Position numbers and translations under genes: made by a program. The notes beneath the pieces were generated by a model. That model had not been told where the DNA came from, searched no databases, and saw only the letters and a program-made list of their open reading frames with translations. From NCBI GenBank assembly GCA_030268105.1, contig BSDZ01000023.1, positions 2,258,922-2,322,921 on the forward strand: a stretch of 64,000 nt of DNA, given 5' to 3'. Below are positions 48,130 through 61,400 of this stretch, one piece after another; positions within the stretch are counted from its first letter, which is position 1, and every line of letters starts with the position of its first letter. This DNA comes from Volvox africanus. Its lineage: Eukaryota > Chlorophyta > Chlorophyceae > Chlamydomonadales > Volvocaceae.

Positions 48130-51100
48130 AAAAGGTAAGTATCGGTGCCGTACCTACTTCCCTCCCGATCTCACTCCCTCCCTCCCGTGTGCCCTCCTTT
48201 TCCCCTTTCTCCCCCCCCCCGCCTTGTTGTCAGGGATGATGGTGGTGCTTTGGTGGCGGTGGTGATGGCGGTGGCGTTCGTGGAGTCGTCGGTGAAAAGG
48301 TAAGTATCGGTGCCGTACCTACTTCCCTCCCGATCTCACTCCCTCCCTCCCGTGTGCCCTCCTTTTCCCCCTTCTCCCCCCCCCCTCCTTGTCAGGGATG
48401 ATGGTGGTGCTTTGGTGGCGGTGGTGATGGCGGTGGCGTTCGTGGAGTCGTCGGTGAAAAGGTAAGTATCGGTGCCGTACCTACTTCCCTCCCGATCTCA
48501 CTCCCTCCCTCCCGTGTGCCCTCCTTTTCCCCCTTCTCCCCCCCCCGCCTTGTTGTCAGGGATGATGGTGGTGCTTTGGTGGCGGTGGTGATGGCGGTGG
48601 CGTTCGTGGAGTTGTCGGTGAAAAGGTAAGTATCGGTGCCGTACCTACTTCCCTCCCGATCTCACTCCCTCCCTCCCGTGTGCCCTCCTTTTCCCCCTTC
48701 TCCCCCCCCGCCTTGTTGTCAGGGATGATGGTGGTGCTTTGGTGGCGGTGGTGATGGCGGTGGCGTTCGTGGAGTCGTCGGTGAAAAGGTCAGTATCGGT
48801 GCCGTACCTACTTCCCTCCCGATCTCACTCCCTCCCTCCCGTGTGCCCTCCTTTTCCCCCTTCTCCCCCCCGCCTTGTTGTCAGGGATGATGGTGGTGCT
48901 TTGGTGGCGGTGGTGATGGCGGTGGCGTTCGTGGAGTCGTCGGTGAAAAGGTAAGTATCGGTGCCGTACCTACTTCCCTCCCGATCTCACTCCCTCCCTC
49001 CCGTGTGCCCTCCTTTTCCCCCTTCTCCCCCCTCCCTCATTGTCGGCGATGATGGTGGTGCTTTGGTGGCGGTGGTGATGGCGGTGGCGTTCGTGGAGTC
49101 GTCGGTGAAAAGGTAAGTATCGGTGCCGTACCTACTTCCCTCCCGATCTCACTCCCTCCCTCCCGTGTGCCCTCCTTTTCCCCCTTCTCCCCCCCCCCTC
49201 CTTGTCAGGGATGATGGTGGTGCTTTGGTGGCGGTGGTGATGGCGGTGGCGTTCGTGGAGTCGTCGGTGAAAAGGTAAGTATCGGTGCCGTACCTACTTC
49301 CCTCCCGATCTCACTCCCTCCCTCCCGTGTGCCCTCCTTTTCCCCCTTCTCCCCCCCCCGCCTTGTTGTCAGGGATGATGGTGGTGCTTTGGTGGCGGTG
49401 GTGATGGCGGTGGCGTTCGTGGAGTCGTCGGTGAAAAGGTAAGTATCGGTGCCGTACCTACTTCCCTCCCGATCTCACTCCCTCCCTCCCGTGTGCCCTC
49501 CTTTTCCCCTTTCTCCCCCCCCCGCCTTGTTGTCAGGGATGATGGTGGTGCTTTGGTGGCGGTGGTGATGGCGGTGGCGTTCGTGGAGTCGTCGGTGAAA
49601 AGGTAAGTATCGGTGCCGTACCTACTTCCCTCCCGATCTCACTCCCTCCCTCCCGTGTGCCCTCCTTTTCCCCCTTCTCCCCCCCCCGCCTTGTTGTCAG
49701 GGATGATGGTGGTGCTTTGGTGGCGGTGGTGATGGCGGTGGCGTTCGTGGAGTCGTCGGTGAAAAGGTAAGTATCGGTGCCGTACCTACTTCCCTCCCGA
49801 TCTCACTCCCTCCCTCCCGTGTGCCCTCCTTTTCCCCCTTCTCCCCCCTCCCTCATTGTCGGGGATGATGGTGGTGCTTTGGTGGCGGTGGTGATGGCGG
49901 TGGCGTTCGTGGAGTCGTCGGTGAAAAGGTAAGTATCGGTGCCGTACCTACTTCCCTCCCGATCTCACTCCCTCCCTCCCGTGTGCCCTCCTTTTCCCCC
50001 TTCTCCCCCCCCCCTCCTTGTCAGGGATGATGGTGGTGCTTTGGTGGCGGTGGTGATGGCGGTGGCGTTCGTGGAGTCGTCGGTGAAAAGGTAAGTATCG
50101 GTGCCGTACCTACTTCCCTCCCGATCTCACTCCCTCCCTCCCGTGTGCCCTCCTTTTCCCCCTTCTCCCCCCCCCGCCTTGTTGTCAGGGATGATGGTGG
50201 TGCTTTGGTGGCGGTGGTGATGGCGGTGGCGTTCGTGGAGTCGTCGGTGAAAAGGTAAGTATCGGTGCCGTACCTACTTCCCTCCCGATCTCACTCCCTC
50301 CCTCCCGTGTGCCCTCCTTTTCCCCCTTCTCCCCCCCCCGCCTTGTTGTCAGGGATGATGGTGGTGCTTTGGTGGCGGTGGTGATGGCGGTGGCGTTCGT
50401 GGAGTCGTCGGTGAAAAGGTAAGTATCGGTGCCGTACCTACTTCCCTCCCGATCTCACTCCCTCCCTCCCGTGTGCCCTCCTTTTCCCCTTTCTCCCCCC
50501 CCCCGCCTTGTTGTCAGGGATGATGGTGGTGCTTTGGTGGCGGTGGTGATGGCGGTGGCGTTCGTGGAGTTGTCGGTGAAAAGGTAAGTATCGGTGCCGT
50601 ACCTACTTCCCTCCCGATCTCACTCCCTCCCTCCCGTGTGCCCTCCTTTTCCCCCTTCTCCCCCCCCCCTCCTTGTCAGGGATGATGGTGGTGCTTTGGT
50701 GGCGGTGGTGATGGCGGTGGCGTTCGTGGAGTCGTCGGTGAAAAGGTAAGTATCGGTGCCGTACCTACTTCCCTCCCGATCTCACTCCCTCCCTCCCGTG
50801 TGCCCTCCTTTTCCCCTTTCTCCCCCCCCCCGCCTTGTTGTCAGGGATGATGGTGGTGCTTTGGTGGCGGTGGTGATGGCGGTGGCGTTCGTGGAGTCGT
50901 CGGTGAAAAGGTAAGTATCGGTGCCGTACCTACTTCCCTCCCGATCTCACTCCCTCCCTCCCGTGTGCCCTCCTTTTCCCCCTTCTCCCCCCCCCCTCCT
51001 TGTCAGGGATGATGGTGGTGCTTTGGTGGCGGTGGTGATGGCGGTGGCGTTCGTGGAGTCGTCGGTGAAAAGGTAAGTATCGGTGCCGTACCTACTTCCC

Positions 51101-53352
51101 TCCCGATCTCACTCCCTCCCTCCCGTGTGCCCTCCTTTTCCCCCTTCTCCCCCCCCCGCCTTGTTGTCAGGGATGATGGTGGTGCTTTGGTGGCGGTGGT
51201 GATGGCGGTGGCGTTCGTGGAGTTGTCGGTGAAAAGGTAAGTATCGGTGCCGTACCTACTTCCCTCCCGATCTCACTCCCTCCCTCCCGTGTGCCCTCCT
51301 TTTCCCCCTTCTCCCCCCCCGCCTTGTTGTCAGGGATGATGGTGGTGCTTTGGTGGCGGTGGTGATGGCGGTGGCGTTCGTGGAGTCGTCGGTGAAAAGG
51401 TCAGTATCGGTGCCGTACCTACTTCCCTCCCGATCTCACTCCCTCCCTCCCGTGTGCCCTCCTTTTCCCCCTTCTCCCCCCCGCCTTGTTGTCAGGGATG
51501 ATGGTGGTGCTTTGGTGGCGGTGGTGATGGCGGTGGCGTTCGTGGAGTCGTCGGTGAAAAGGTAAGTATCGGTGCCGTACCTACTTCCCTCCCGATCTCA
51601 CTCCCTCCCTCCCGTGTGCCCTCCTTTTCCCCCTTCTCCCCCCTCCCTCATTGTCGGCGATGATGGTGGTGCTTTGGTGGCGGTGGTGATGGCGGTGGCG
51701 TTCGTGGAGTCGTCGGTGAAAAGGTAAGTATCGGTGCCGTACCTACTTCCCTCCCGATCTCACTCCCTCCCTCCCGTGTGCCCTCCTTTTCCCCCTTCTC
51801 CCCCCCCCCTCCTTGTCAGGGATGATGGTGGTGCTTTGGTGGCGGTGGTGATGGCGGTGGCGTTCGTGGAGTCGTCGGTGAAAAGGTAAGTATCGGTGCC
51901 GTACCTACTTCCCTCCCGATCTCACTCCCTCCCTCCCGTGTGCCCTCCTTTTCCCCCTTCTCCCCCCCCCGCCTTGTTGTCAGGGATGATGGTGGTGCTT
52001 TGGTGGCGGTGGTGATGGCGGTGGCGTTCGTGGAGTCGTCGGTGAAAAGGTAAGTATCGGTGCCGTACCTACTTCCCTCCCGATCTCACTCCCTCCCTCC
52101 CGTGTGCCCTCCTTTTCCCCTTTCTCCCCCCCCCGCCTTGTTGTCAGGGATGATGGTGGTGCTTTGGTGGCGGTGGTGATGGCGGTGGCGTTCGTGGAGT
52201 CGTCGGTGAAAAGGTAAGTATCGGTGCCGTACCTACTTCCCTCCCGATCTCACTCCCTCCCTCCCGTGTGCCCTCCTTTTCCCCCTTCTCCCCCCCCCGC
52301 CTTGTTGTCAGGGATGATGGTGGTGCTTTGGTGGCGGTGGTGATGGCGGTGGCGTTCGTGGAGTCGTCGGTGAAAAGGTAAGTATCGGTGCCGTACCTAC
52401 TTCCCTCCCGATCTCACTCCCTCCCTCCCGTGTGCCCTCCTTTTCCCCCTTCTCCCCCCTCCCTCATTGTCGGGGATGATGGTGGTGCTTTGGTGGCGGT
52501 GGTGATGGCGGTGGCGTTCGTGGAGTCGTCGGTGAAAAGGTAAGTATCGGTGCCGTACCTACTTCCCTCCCGATCTCACTCCCTCCCTCCCGTGTGCCCT
52601 CCTTTTCCCCCTTCTCCCCCCCCCCTCCTTGTCAGGGATGATGGTGGTGCTTTGGTGGCGGTGGTGATGGCGGTGGCGTTCGTGGAGTCGTCGGTGAAAA
52701 GGTAAGTATCGGTGCCGTACCTACTTCCCTCCCGATCTCACTCCCTCCCTCCCGTGTGCCCTCCTTTTCCCCCTTCTCCCCCCCCCGCCTTGTTGTCAGG
52801 GATGATGGTGGTGCTTTGGTGGCGGTGGTGATGGCGGTGGCGTTCGTGGAGTCGTCGGTGAAAAGGTAAGTATCGGTGCCGTACCTACTTCCCTCCCGAT
52901 CTCACTCCCTCCCTCCCGTGTGCCCTCCTTTTCCCCCTTCTCCCCCCCCCGCCTTGTTGTCAGGGATGATGGTGGTGCTTTGGTGGCGGTGGTGATGGCG
53001 GTGGCGTTCGTGGAGTCGTCGGTGAAAAGGTAAGTATCGGTGCCGTACCTACTTCCCTCCCGATCTCACTCCCTCCCTCCCGTGTGCCCTCCTTTTCCCC
53101 TTTCTCCCCCCCCCCGCCTTGTTGTCAGGGATGATGGTGGTGCTTTGGTGGCGGTGGTGATGGCGGTGGCGTTCGTGGAGTTGTCGGTGAAAAGGTAAGT
53201 ATCGGTGCCGTACCTACTTCCCTCCCGATCTCACTCCCTCCCTCCCGTGTGCCCTCCTTTTCCCCCTTCTCCCCCCCCCCTCCTTGTCAGGGATGATGGT
53301 GGTGCTTTGGTGGCGGTGGTGATGGCGGTGGCGTTCGTGGAGTCGTCGGTGA
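48130..53352. repeat. Array B higher-order repeat, 16 units (2611 bp), two copies
   Basis: GAGTTGTCGG variants and the GTCAGT-bearing unit at 48788 recur at +2611 (for example 51399). A related 16-unit period of 2620 bp links 60070 onward with 62690 onward up to the window end. Boundaries are approximate. Confidence 0.7.
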
Positions 53353-56300
53353 AAAGGTAAGTATCGGTGCCGTACCTACTTCCCTCCCGATCTCACTCCC
53401 TCCCTCCCGTGTGCCCTCCTTTTCCCCCTTCTCCCCCCCGCCTTGTTGTCAGGGATGATGGTGGTGCTTTGGTGGCGGTGGTGATGGCGGTGGCGTTCGT
53501 GGAGTCGTCGGTGAAAAGGTCAGTATCGGTGCCGTACCTACTTCCCTCCCGATCTCACTCCCTCCCTCCCGTGTGCCCTCCTTTTCCCCCTTCTCCCCCC
53601 TCCCTCATTGTCGGCGATGATGGTGGTGCTTTGGTGGCGGTGGTGATGGCGGTGGCGTTCGTGGAGTCGTCGGTGAAAAGGTAAGTATCGGTGCCGTACC
53701 TACTTCCCTCCCGATCTCACTCCCTCCCTCCCGTGTGCCCTCCTTTTCCCCCTTCTCCCCCCCCCCCTCCTTGTCAGGGATGATGGTGGTGCTTTGGTGG
53801 CGGTGGTGATGGCGGTGGCGTTCGTGGAGTCGTCGGTGAAAAGGTAAGTATCGGTGCCGTACCTACTTCCCTCCCGATCTCACTCCCTCCCTCCCGTGTG
53901 CCCTCCTTTTCCCCCTTCTCCCCCCCCCGCCTTGTTGTCAGGGATGATGGTGGTGCTTTGGTGGCGGTGGTGATGGCGGTGGCGTTCGTGGAGTCGTCGG
54001 TGAAAAGGTAAGTATCGGTGCCGTACCTACTTCCCTCCCGATCTCACTCCCTCCCTCCCGTGTGCCCTCCTTTTCCCCTTTCTTCCCCCCCCCGCCTTGT
54101 TGTCAGGGATGATGGTGGTGCTTTGGTGGCGGTGGTGATGGCGGTGGCGTTCGTGGAGTCGTCGGTGAAAAGGTAAGTATCGGTGCCGTACCTACTTCCC
54201 TCCCGATCTCACTCCCTCCCTCCCGTGTGCCCTCCTTTTCCCCCTTCTCCCCCCCCCGCCTTGTTGTCAGGGATGATGGTGGTGCTTTGGTGGCGGTGTT
54301 GATGGCGGTGGCGTTCGTGGAGTCGTCGGTGAAAAGGTAAGTATCGGTGCCGTACCTACTTCCCTCCCGATCTCACTCCCTCCCTCCCGTGTGCCCTCCT
54401 TTTCCCCCTTCTCCCCCCCCCGCCTTGTTGTCAGGGATGATGGTGGTGCTTTGGTGGCGGTGTTGATGGCGGTGGCGTTCGTGGAGTCGTCGGTGAAAAG
54501 GTAAGTATCGGTGCCGTACCTACTTCCCTCCCGATCTCACTCCCTCCCTCCCGTGTGCCCTCCTTTTCCCCCTTCTCCCCCCCCCCTCCTTGTCAGGGAT
54601 GATGGTGGTGCTTTGGTGGCGGTGGTGATGGCGGTGGCGTTCGTGGAGTCGTCGGTGAAAAGGTAAGTATCGGTGCCGTACCTACTTCCCTCCCGATCTC
54701 ACTCCCTCCCTCCCGTGTGCCCTCCTTTTCCCCCTTCTCCCCCTCCCGCCTTGTTGTCAGGGATGATGGTGGTGCTTTGGTGGCGGTGGTGATGGCGGTG
54801 GCGTTCGTGGAGTTGTCGGTGAAAAGGTAAGTATCGGTGCCGTACCTACTTCCCTCCCGATCTCACTCCCTCCCTCCCGTGTGCCCTCCTTTTCCCCCTT
54901 CTCCCCCCCCCCTCCTTGTCAGGGATGATGGTGGTGCTTTGGTGGCGGTGGTGATGGCGGTGGCGTTCGTGGAGTCGTCGGTGAAAAGGTAAGTATCGGT
55001 GCCGTACCTACTTCCCTCCCGATCTCACTCCCTCCCTCCCGTGTGCCCTCCTTTTCCCCCTTCTCCCCCCCCGCCTTGTTGTCGGCGATGATGGTGGTGC
55101 TTTGGTGGCGGTGGTGATGGCGGTGGCGTTCGTGGAGTCGTCGGTGCAAAGGTAAGTATCGGTGCCGTACCTACTTCCCTCCCGATCTCACTCCCTCCCT
55201 CCCGTGTGCCCTCCTTTTCCCCCTTCTCCCCCCCCCCCTCCTTGTCAGGGATGATGGTGGTGCTTTGGTGGCGGTGGTGATGGCGGTGGCGTTCGTGGAG
55301 TCGTCGGTGAAAAGGTAAGTATCGGTGCCGTACCTACTTCCCTCCCGATCTCACTCCCTCCCTCCCGTGTGCCCTCCTTTTCCCCCTTCTCCCCCCCCCG
55401 CCTTGTTGTCAGGGATGATGGTGGTGCTTTGGTGGCGGTGGTGATGGCGGTGGCGTTCGTGGAGTCGTCGGTGAAAAGGTAAGTATCGGTGCCGTACCTA
55501 CTTCCCTCCCGATCTCACTCCCTCCCTCCCGTGTGCCCTCCTTTTCCCCCTTCTCCCCCCCCCGCCTTGTTGTCAGGGATGATGGTGGTGCTTTGGTGGC
55601 GGTGGTGATGGCGGTGGCGTTCGTGGAGTCGTCGGTGAAAAGGTAAGTATCGGTGCCGTACCTACTTCCCTCCCGATCTCACTCCCTCCCTCCCGTGTGC
55701 CCTCCTTTTCCCCCTTCTCCCCCCCCCCGCCTTGTTGTCAGGGATGATGGTGGTGCTTTGGTGGCGGTGGTGATGGCGGTGGCGTTCGTGGAGTCGTCGG
55801 TGAAAAGGTCAGTATCGGTGCCGTACCTACTTCCCTCCCGATCTCACTCCCTCCCTCCCGTGTGCCCTCCTTTTCCCCTTTCTCCCCCCCCCCGCCTTGT
55901 TGTCAGGGATGATGGTGGTGCTTTGGTGGCGGTGGTGATGGCGGTGGCGTTCGTGGAGTCGTCGGTGAAAAGGTAAGTATCGGTGCCGTACCTACTTCCC
56001 TCCCGATCTCACTCCCTCCCTCCCGTGTGCCCTCCTTTTCCCCCTTCTCCCCCCCCCGCCTTGTTGTCAGGGATGATGGTGGTGCTTTGGTGGCGGTGGT
56101 GATGGCGGTGGCGTTCGTGGAGTCGTCGGTGAAAAGGTAAGTATCGGTGCCGTACCTACTTCCCTCCCGATCTCACTCCCTCCCTCCCGTGTGCCCTCCT
56201 TTTCCCCTTTCTCCCCCCCCCCGCCTTGTTGTCAGGGATGATGGTGGTGCTTTGGTGGCGGTGGTGATGGCGGTGGCGTTCGTGGAGTCGTCGGTGAAAA

Positions 56301-56516
56301 GGTAAGTATCGGTGCCGTACCTACTTCCCTCCCGATCTCACTCCCTCCCTCCCGTGTGCCCTCCTTTTCCCCCTTCTCCCCCCCCCTCCTTGTCAGGGAT
56401 GATGGTGGTGCTTTGGTGGCGGTGGTGATGGCGGTGGCGTTCGTGGAGTCGTCGGTGAAAAGGTAAGTATCGGTGCCGTACCTACTTCCCTCCCGATCTC
56501 ACTCCCTCCCTCCCGT

Positions 56517-58490
56517 GTGCCCTCCTTTTCCCCCTTCTCCCCCCCCCGCCTTGTTGTCAGGGATGATGGTGGTGCTTTGGTGGCGGTGGTGATGGCGGTG
56601 GCGTTCGTGGAGTCGTCGGTGAAAAGGTCAGTATCGGTGCCGTACCTACTTCCCTCCCGATCTCACTCCCTCCCTCCCGTGTGCCCTCCTTTTCCCCCTT
56701 CTCCCCCCCCCGCCTTGTTGTCAGGGATGATGGTGGTGCTTTGGTGGCGGTGGTGATGGCGGTGGCGTTCGTGGAGTCGTCGGTGAAAAGGTAAGTATCG
56801 GTGCCGTACCTACTTCCCTCCCGATCTCACTCCCTCCCTCCCGTGTGCCCTCCTTTTCCCCTTTCTCCCCCCCCCCGCCTTGTTGTCAGGGATGATGGTG
56901 GTGCTTTGGTGGCGGTGGTGATGGCGGTGGCGTTCGTGGAGTCGTCGGTGAAAAGGTAAGTATCGGTGCCGTACCTACTTCCCTCCCGATCTCACTCCCT
57001 CCCTCCCGTGTGCCCTCCTTTTCCCCCTTCTCCCCCCCCCGCCTTGTTGTCAGGGATGATGGTGGTGCTTTGGTGGCGGTGTTGATGGCGGTGGCGTTCG
57101 TGGAGTCGTCGGTGAAAAGGTAAGTATCGGTGCCGTACCTACTTCCCTCCCGATCTCACTCCCTCCCTCCCGTGTGCCCTCCTTTTCCCCCTTCTCCCCC
57201 CCCCGCCTTGTTGTCAGGGATGATGGTGGTGCTTTGGTGGCGGTGGTGATGGCGGTGGCGTTCGTGGAGTCGTCGGTGAAAAGGTCAGTATCGGTGCCGT
57301 ACCTACTTCCCTCCCGATCTCACTCCCTCCCTCCCGTGTGCCCTCCTTTTCCCCTTTCTCCCCCCCCCGCCTTGTTGTCAGGGATGATGGTGGTGCTTTG
57401 GTGGCGGTGGTGATGGCGGTGGCGTTCGTGGAGTCGTCGGTGAAAAGGTAAGTATCGGTGCCGTACCTACTTCCCTCCCGATCTCACTCCCTCCCTCCCG
57501 TGTGCCCTCCTTTTCCCCCTTCTCCCCCCCCCCGCCTTGCTGTCAGGGATGATGGTGGTGCTTTGGTGGCGGTGGTGATGGCGGTGGCGTTCGTGGAGTC
57601 GTCGGTGAAAAGGTAAGTATCGGTGCCGTACCTACTTCCCTCCCGATCTCACTCCCTCCCTCCCGTGTGCCCTCCTTTTCCCCCTTCTCCCCCCCCCGCC
57701 TTGTTGTCAGGGATGATGGTGGTGCTTTGGTGGCGGTGGTGATGGCGGTGGCGTTCGTGGAGTTGTCGGTGAAAAGGTAAGTATCGGTGCCGTACCTACT
57801 TCCCTCCCGATCTCACTCCCTCCCTCCCGTGTGCCCTCCTTTTCCCCCTTCTCCCCCCCCCGCCTTGTTGTCAGGGATGATGGTGGTGCTTTGGTGGCGG
57901 TGGTGATGGCGGTGGCGTTCGTGGAGTCGTCGGTGAAAAGGTCAGTATCGGTGCCGTACCTACTTCCCTCCCGATCTCACTCCCTCCCTCCCGTGTGCCC
58001 TCCTTTTCCCCCTTCTCCCCCCCCCGCCTTGTCAGGGATGATGGTGGTGCTTTGGTGGCGGTGGTGATGGCGGTGGCGTTCGTGGAGTCGTCGGTGAAAA
58101 GGTAAGTATCGGTGCCGTACCTACTTCCCTCCCGATCTCACTCCCTCCCTCCCGTGTGCCCTCCTTTTCCCCTTTCTCCCCCCCCCGCCTTGTTGTCAGG
58201 GATGATGGTGGTGCTTTGGTGGCGGTGGTGATGGCGGTGGCGTTCGTGGAGTCGTCGGTGAAAAGGTAAGTATCGGTGCCGTACCTACTTCCCTCCCGAT
58301 CTCACTCCCTCCCTCCCGTGTGCCCTCCTTTTCCCCCTTCTCCCCCCCCCGCCTTGTTGTCAGGGATGATGGTGGTGCTTTGGTGGCGGTGTTGATGGCG
58401 GTGGCGTTCGTGGAGTCGTCGGTGAAAAGGTAAGTATCGGTGCCGTACCTACTTCCCTCCCGATCTCACTCCCTCCCTCCCGTGTGCCCT
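56517..58490. repeat. Array B higher-order repeat, 4 units (657 bp), three copies
   Basis: GTCAGT-bearing units at 56626, 57284 and 57942 are 657-658 bp apart with the same neighbouring variants, slightly altered by C-run length. Another four-unit period (649 bp) occurs at 45709 and 46358. Confidence 0.65.
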
Positions 58491-61400
58491 CCTTTTCCCC
58501 CTTCTCCCCCCCCCGCCTTGTTGTCAGGGATGATGGTGGTGCTTTGGTGGCGGTGGTGATGGCGGTGGCGTTCGTGGAGTCGTCGGTGAAAAGGTAAGTA
58601 TCGGTGCCGTACCTACTTCCCTCCCGATCTCACTCCCTCCCTCCCGTGTGCCCTCCTTTTCCCCCTTCTCCCCCCCCCCGCCTTGTTGTCAGGGATGATG
58701 GTGGTGCTTTGGTGGCGGTGGTGATGGCGGTGGCGTTCGTGGAGTCGTCGGTGAAAAGGTAAGTATCGGTGCCGTACCTACTTCCCTCCCGATCTCCCTC
58801 CCTCCCTCCCGTGTGCCCTCCTTTTCCCCCTTCTCCCCCCCCCCGCCTTGTTGTCAGGGATGATGGTGGTGCTTTGGTGGCGGTGTTGATGGCGGTGGCG
58901 TTCGTGGAGTCGTCGGTGAAAAGGTAAGTATCGGTGCCGTACCTACTTCCCTCCCGATCTCACTCCCTCCCTCCCGTGTGCCCTCCTTTTCCCCCTTCTC
59001 CCCCCCCCGCCTTGTTGTCAGGGATGATGGTGGTGCTTTGGTGGCGGTGGTGATGGCGGTGGCGTTCGTGGAGTTGTCGGTGAAAAGGTAAGTATCGGTG
59101 CCGTACCTACTTCCCTCCCGATCTCACTCCCTCCCTCCCGTGTGCCCTCCTTTTCCCCCTTCTCCCCCCTCCCTCATTGTCGGCGATGATGGTGGCGCTT
59201 TGGTGGCGGTGGTGATGGCGGTGGCGTTCGTGGAGTCGTCGGTGAAAAGGTAAGTATCGGTGCCGTACCTACTTCCCTCCCGATCTCACTCCCTCCCTCC
59301 CGTGTGCCCTCCTTTTCCCCCTTCTCCCCCCCCCGCCTTGTTGTCAGGGATGATGGTGGTGCTTTGGTGGCGGTGGTGATGGCGGTGGCGTTCGTGGAGT
59401 CGTCGGTGAAAAGGTCAGTATCGGTGCCGTACCTACTTCCCTCCCGATCTCACTCCCTCCCTCCCGTGTGCCCTCCTTTTCCCCTTTCTCCCCCCCCCCG
59501 CCTTGTTGTCAGGGATGATGGTGGTGCTTTGGTGGCGGTGGTGATGGCGGTGGCGTTCGTGGAGTCGTCGGTGAAAAGGTAAGTATCGGTGCCGTACCTA
59601 CTTCCCTCCCGATCTCACTCCCTCCCTCCCGTGTGCCCTCCTTTTCCCCCTTCTCCCCCCCCCGCCTTGTTGTCAGGGATGATGGTGGTGCTTTGGTGGC
59701 GGTGGTGATGGCGGTGGCGTTCGTGGAGTCGTCGGTGAAAAGGTAAGTATCGGTGCCGTACCTACTTCCCTCCCGATCTCACTCCCTCCCTCCCGTGTGC
59801 CCTCCTTTTCCCCCTTCTCCCCCCCCCGCCTTGTTGTCAGGGATGATGGTGGTGCTTTGGTGGCGGTGTTGATGGCGGTGGCGTTCGTGGAGTTGTCGGT
59901 GAAAAGGTAAGTATCGGTGCCGTACCTACTTCCCTCCCGATCTCACTCCCTCCCTCCCGTGTGCCCTCCTTTTCCCCCTTCTCCCCCCCCCCTCCTTGTC
60001 AGGGATGATGGTGGTGCTTTGGTGGCGGTGGTGATGGCGGTGGCGTTCGTGGAGTCGTCGGTGAAAAGGTCAGTATCGGTGCCGTACCTACTTCCCTCCC
60101 GATCTCACTCCCTCCCTCCCGTGTGCCCTCCTTTTCCCCCTTCTCCCCCCCGCCTTGTTGTCAGGGATGATGGTGGTGCTTTGGTGGCGGTGGTGATGGC
60201 GGTGGCGTTCGTGGAGTCGTCGGTGAAAAGGTCAGTATCGGTGCCGTACCTACTTCCCTCCCGATCTCACTCCCTCCCTCCCGTGTGCCCTCCTTTTCCC
60301 CCTTCTCCCCCCTCCCTCATTGTCGGCGATGATGGTGGTGCTTTGGTGGCGGTGGTGATGGCGGTGGCGTTCGTGGAGTCGTCGGTGAAAAGGTAAGTAT
60401 CGGTGCCGTACCTACTTCCCTCCCGATCTCACTCCCTCCCTCCCGTGTGCCCTCCTTTTCCCCCTTCTCCCCCCCGCCTTGTTGTCAGGGATGATGGTGG
60501 TGCTTTGGTGGCGGTGGTGATGGCGGTGGCGTTCGTGGAGTCGTCGGTGAAAAGGTAAGTATCGGTGCCGTACCTACTTCCCTCCCGATCTCACTCCCTC
60601 CCTCCCGTGTGCCCTCCTTTTCCCCCTTCTCCCCCCCCCGCCTTGTTGTCAGGGATGATGGTGGTGCTTTGGTGGCGGTGGTGATGGCGGTGGCGTTCGT
60701 GGAGTCGTCGGTGAAAAGGTAAGTATCGGTGCCGTACCTACTTCCCTCCCGATCTCACTCCCTCCCTCCCGTGTGCCCTCCTTTTCCCCTTTCTCCCCCC
60801 CCCCGCCTTGTTGTCAGGGATGATGGTGGTGCTTTGGTGGCGGTGGTGATGGCGGTGGCGTTCGTGGAGTCGTCGGTGAAAAGGTAAGTATCGGTGCCGT
60901 ACCTACTTCCCTCCCGATCTCACTCCCTCCCTCCCGTGTGCCCTCCTTTTCCCCCTTCTCCCCCCCCCGCCTTGTTGTCAGGGATGATGGTGGTGCTTTG
61001 GTGGCGGTGGTGATGGCGGTGGCGTTCGTGGAGTCGTCGGTGAAAAGGTAAGTATCGGTGCCGTACCTACTTCCCTCCCGATCTCACTCCCTCCCTCCCG
61101 TGTGCCCTCCTTTTCCCCTTTCTCCCCCCCCCCGCCTTGTTGTCAGGGATGATGGTGGTGCTTTGGTGGCGGTGGTGATGGCGGTGGCGTTCGTGGAGTC
61201 GTCGGTGAAAAGGTAAGTATCGGTGCCGTACCTACTTCCCTCCCGATCTCACTCCCTCCCTCCCGTGTGCCCTCCTTTTCCCCCTTCTCCCCCCCCCGCC
61301 TTGTTGTCAGGGATGATGGTGGTGCTTTGGTGGCGGTGGTGATGGCGGTGGCGTTCGTGGAGTCGTCGGTGAAAAGGTAAGTATCGGTGCCGTACCTACT

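Noticed and set aside
54919..55149. Minus-strand 76-codon frame (His/Arg-rich) in array B
   Set aside because: It exists only because one unit has a private change (GTGCAAAGG) that creates an ATG context; it is a shadow of the + strand unit.
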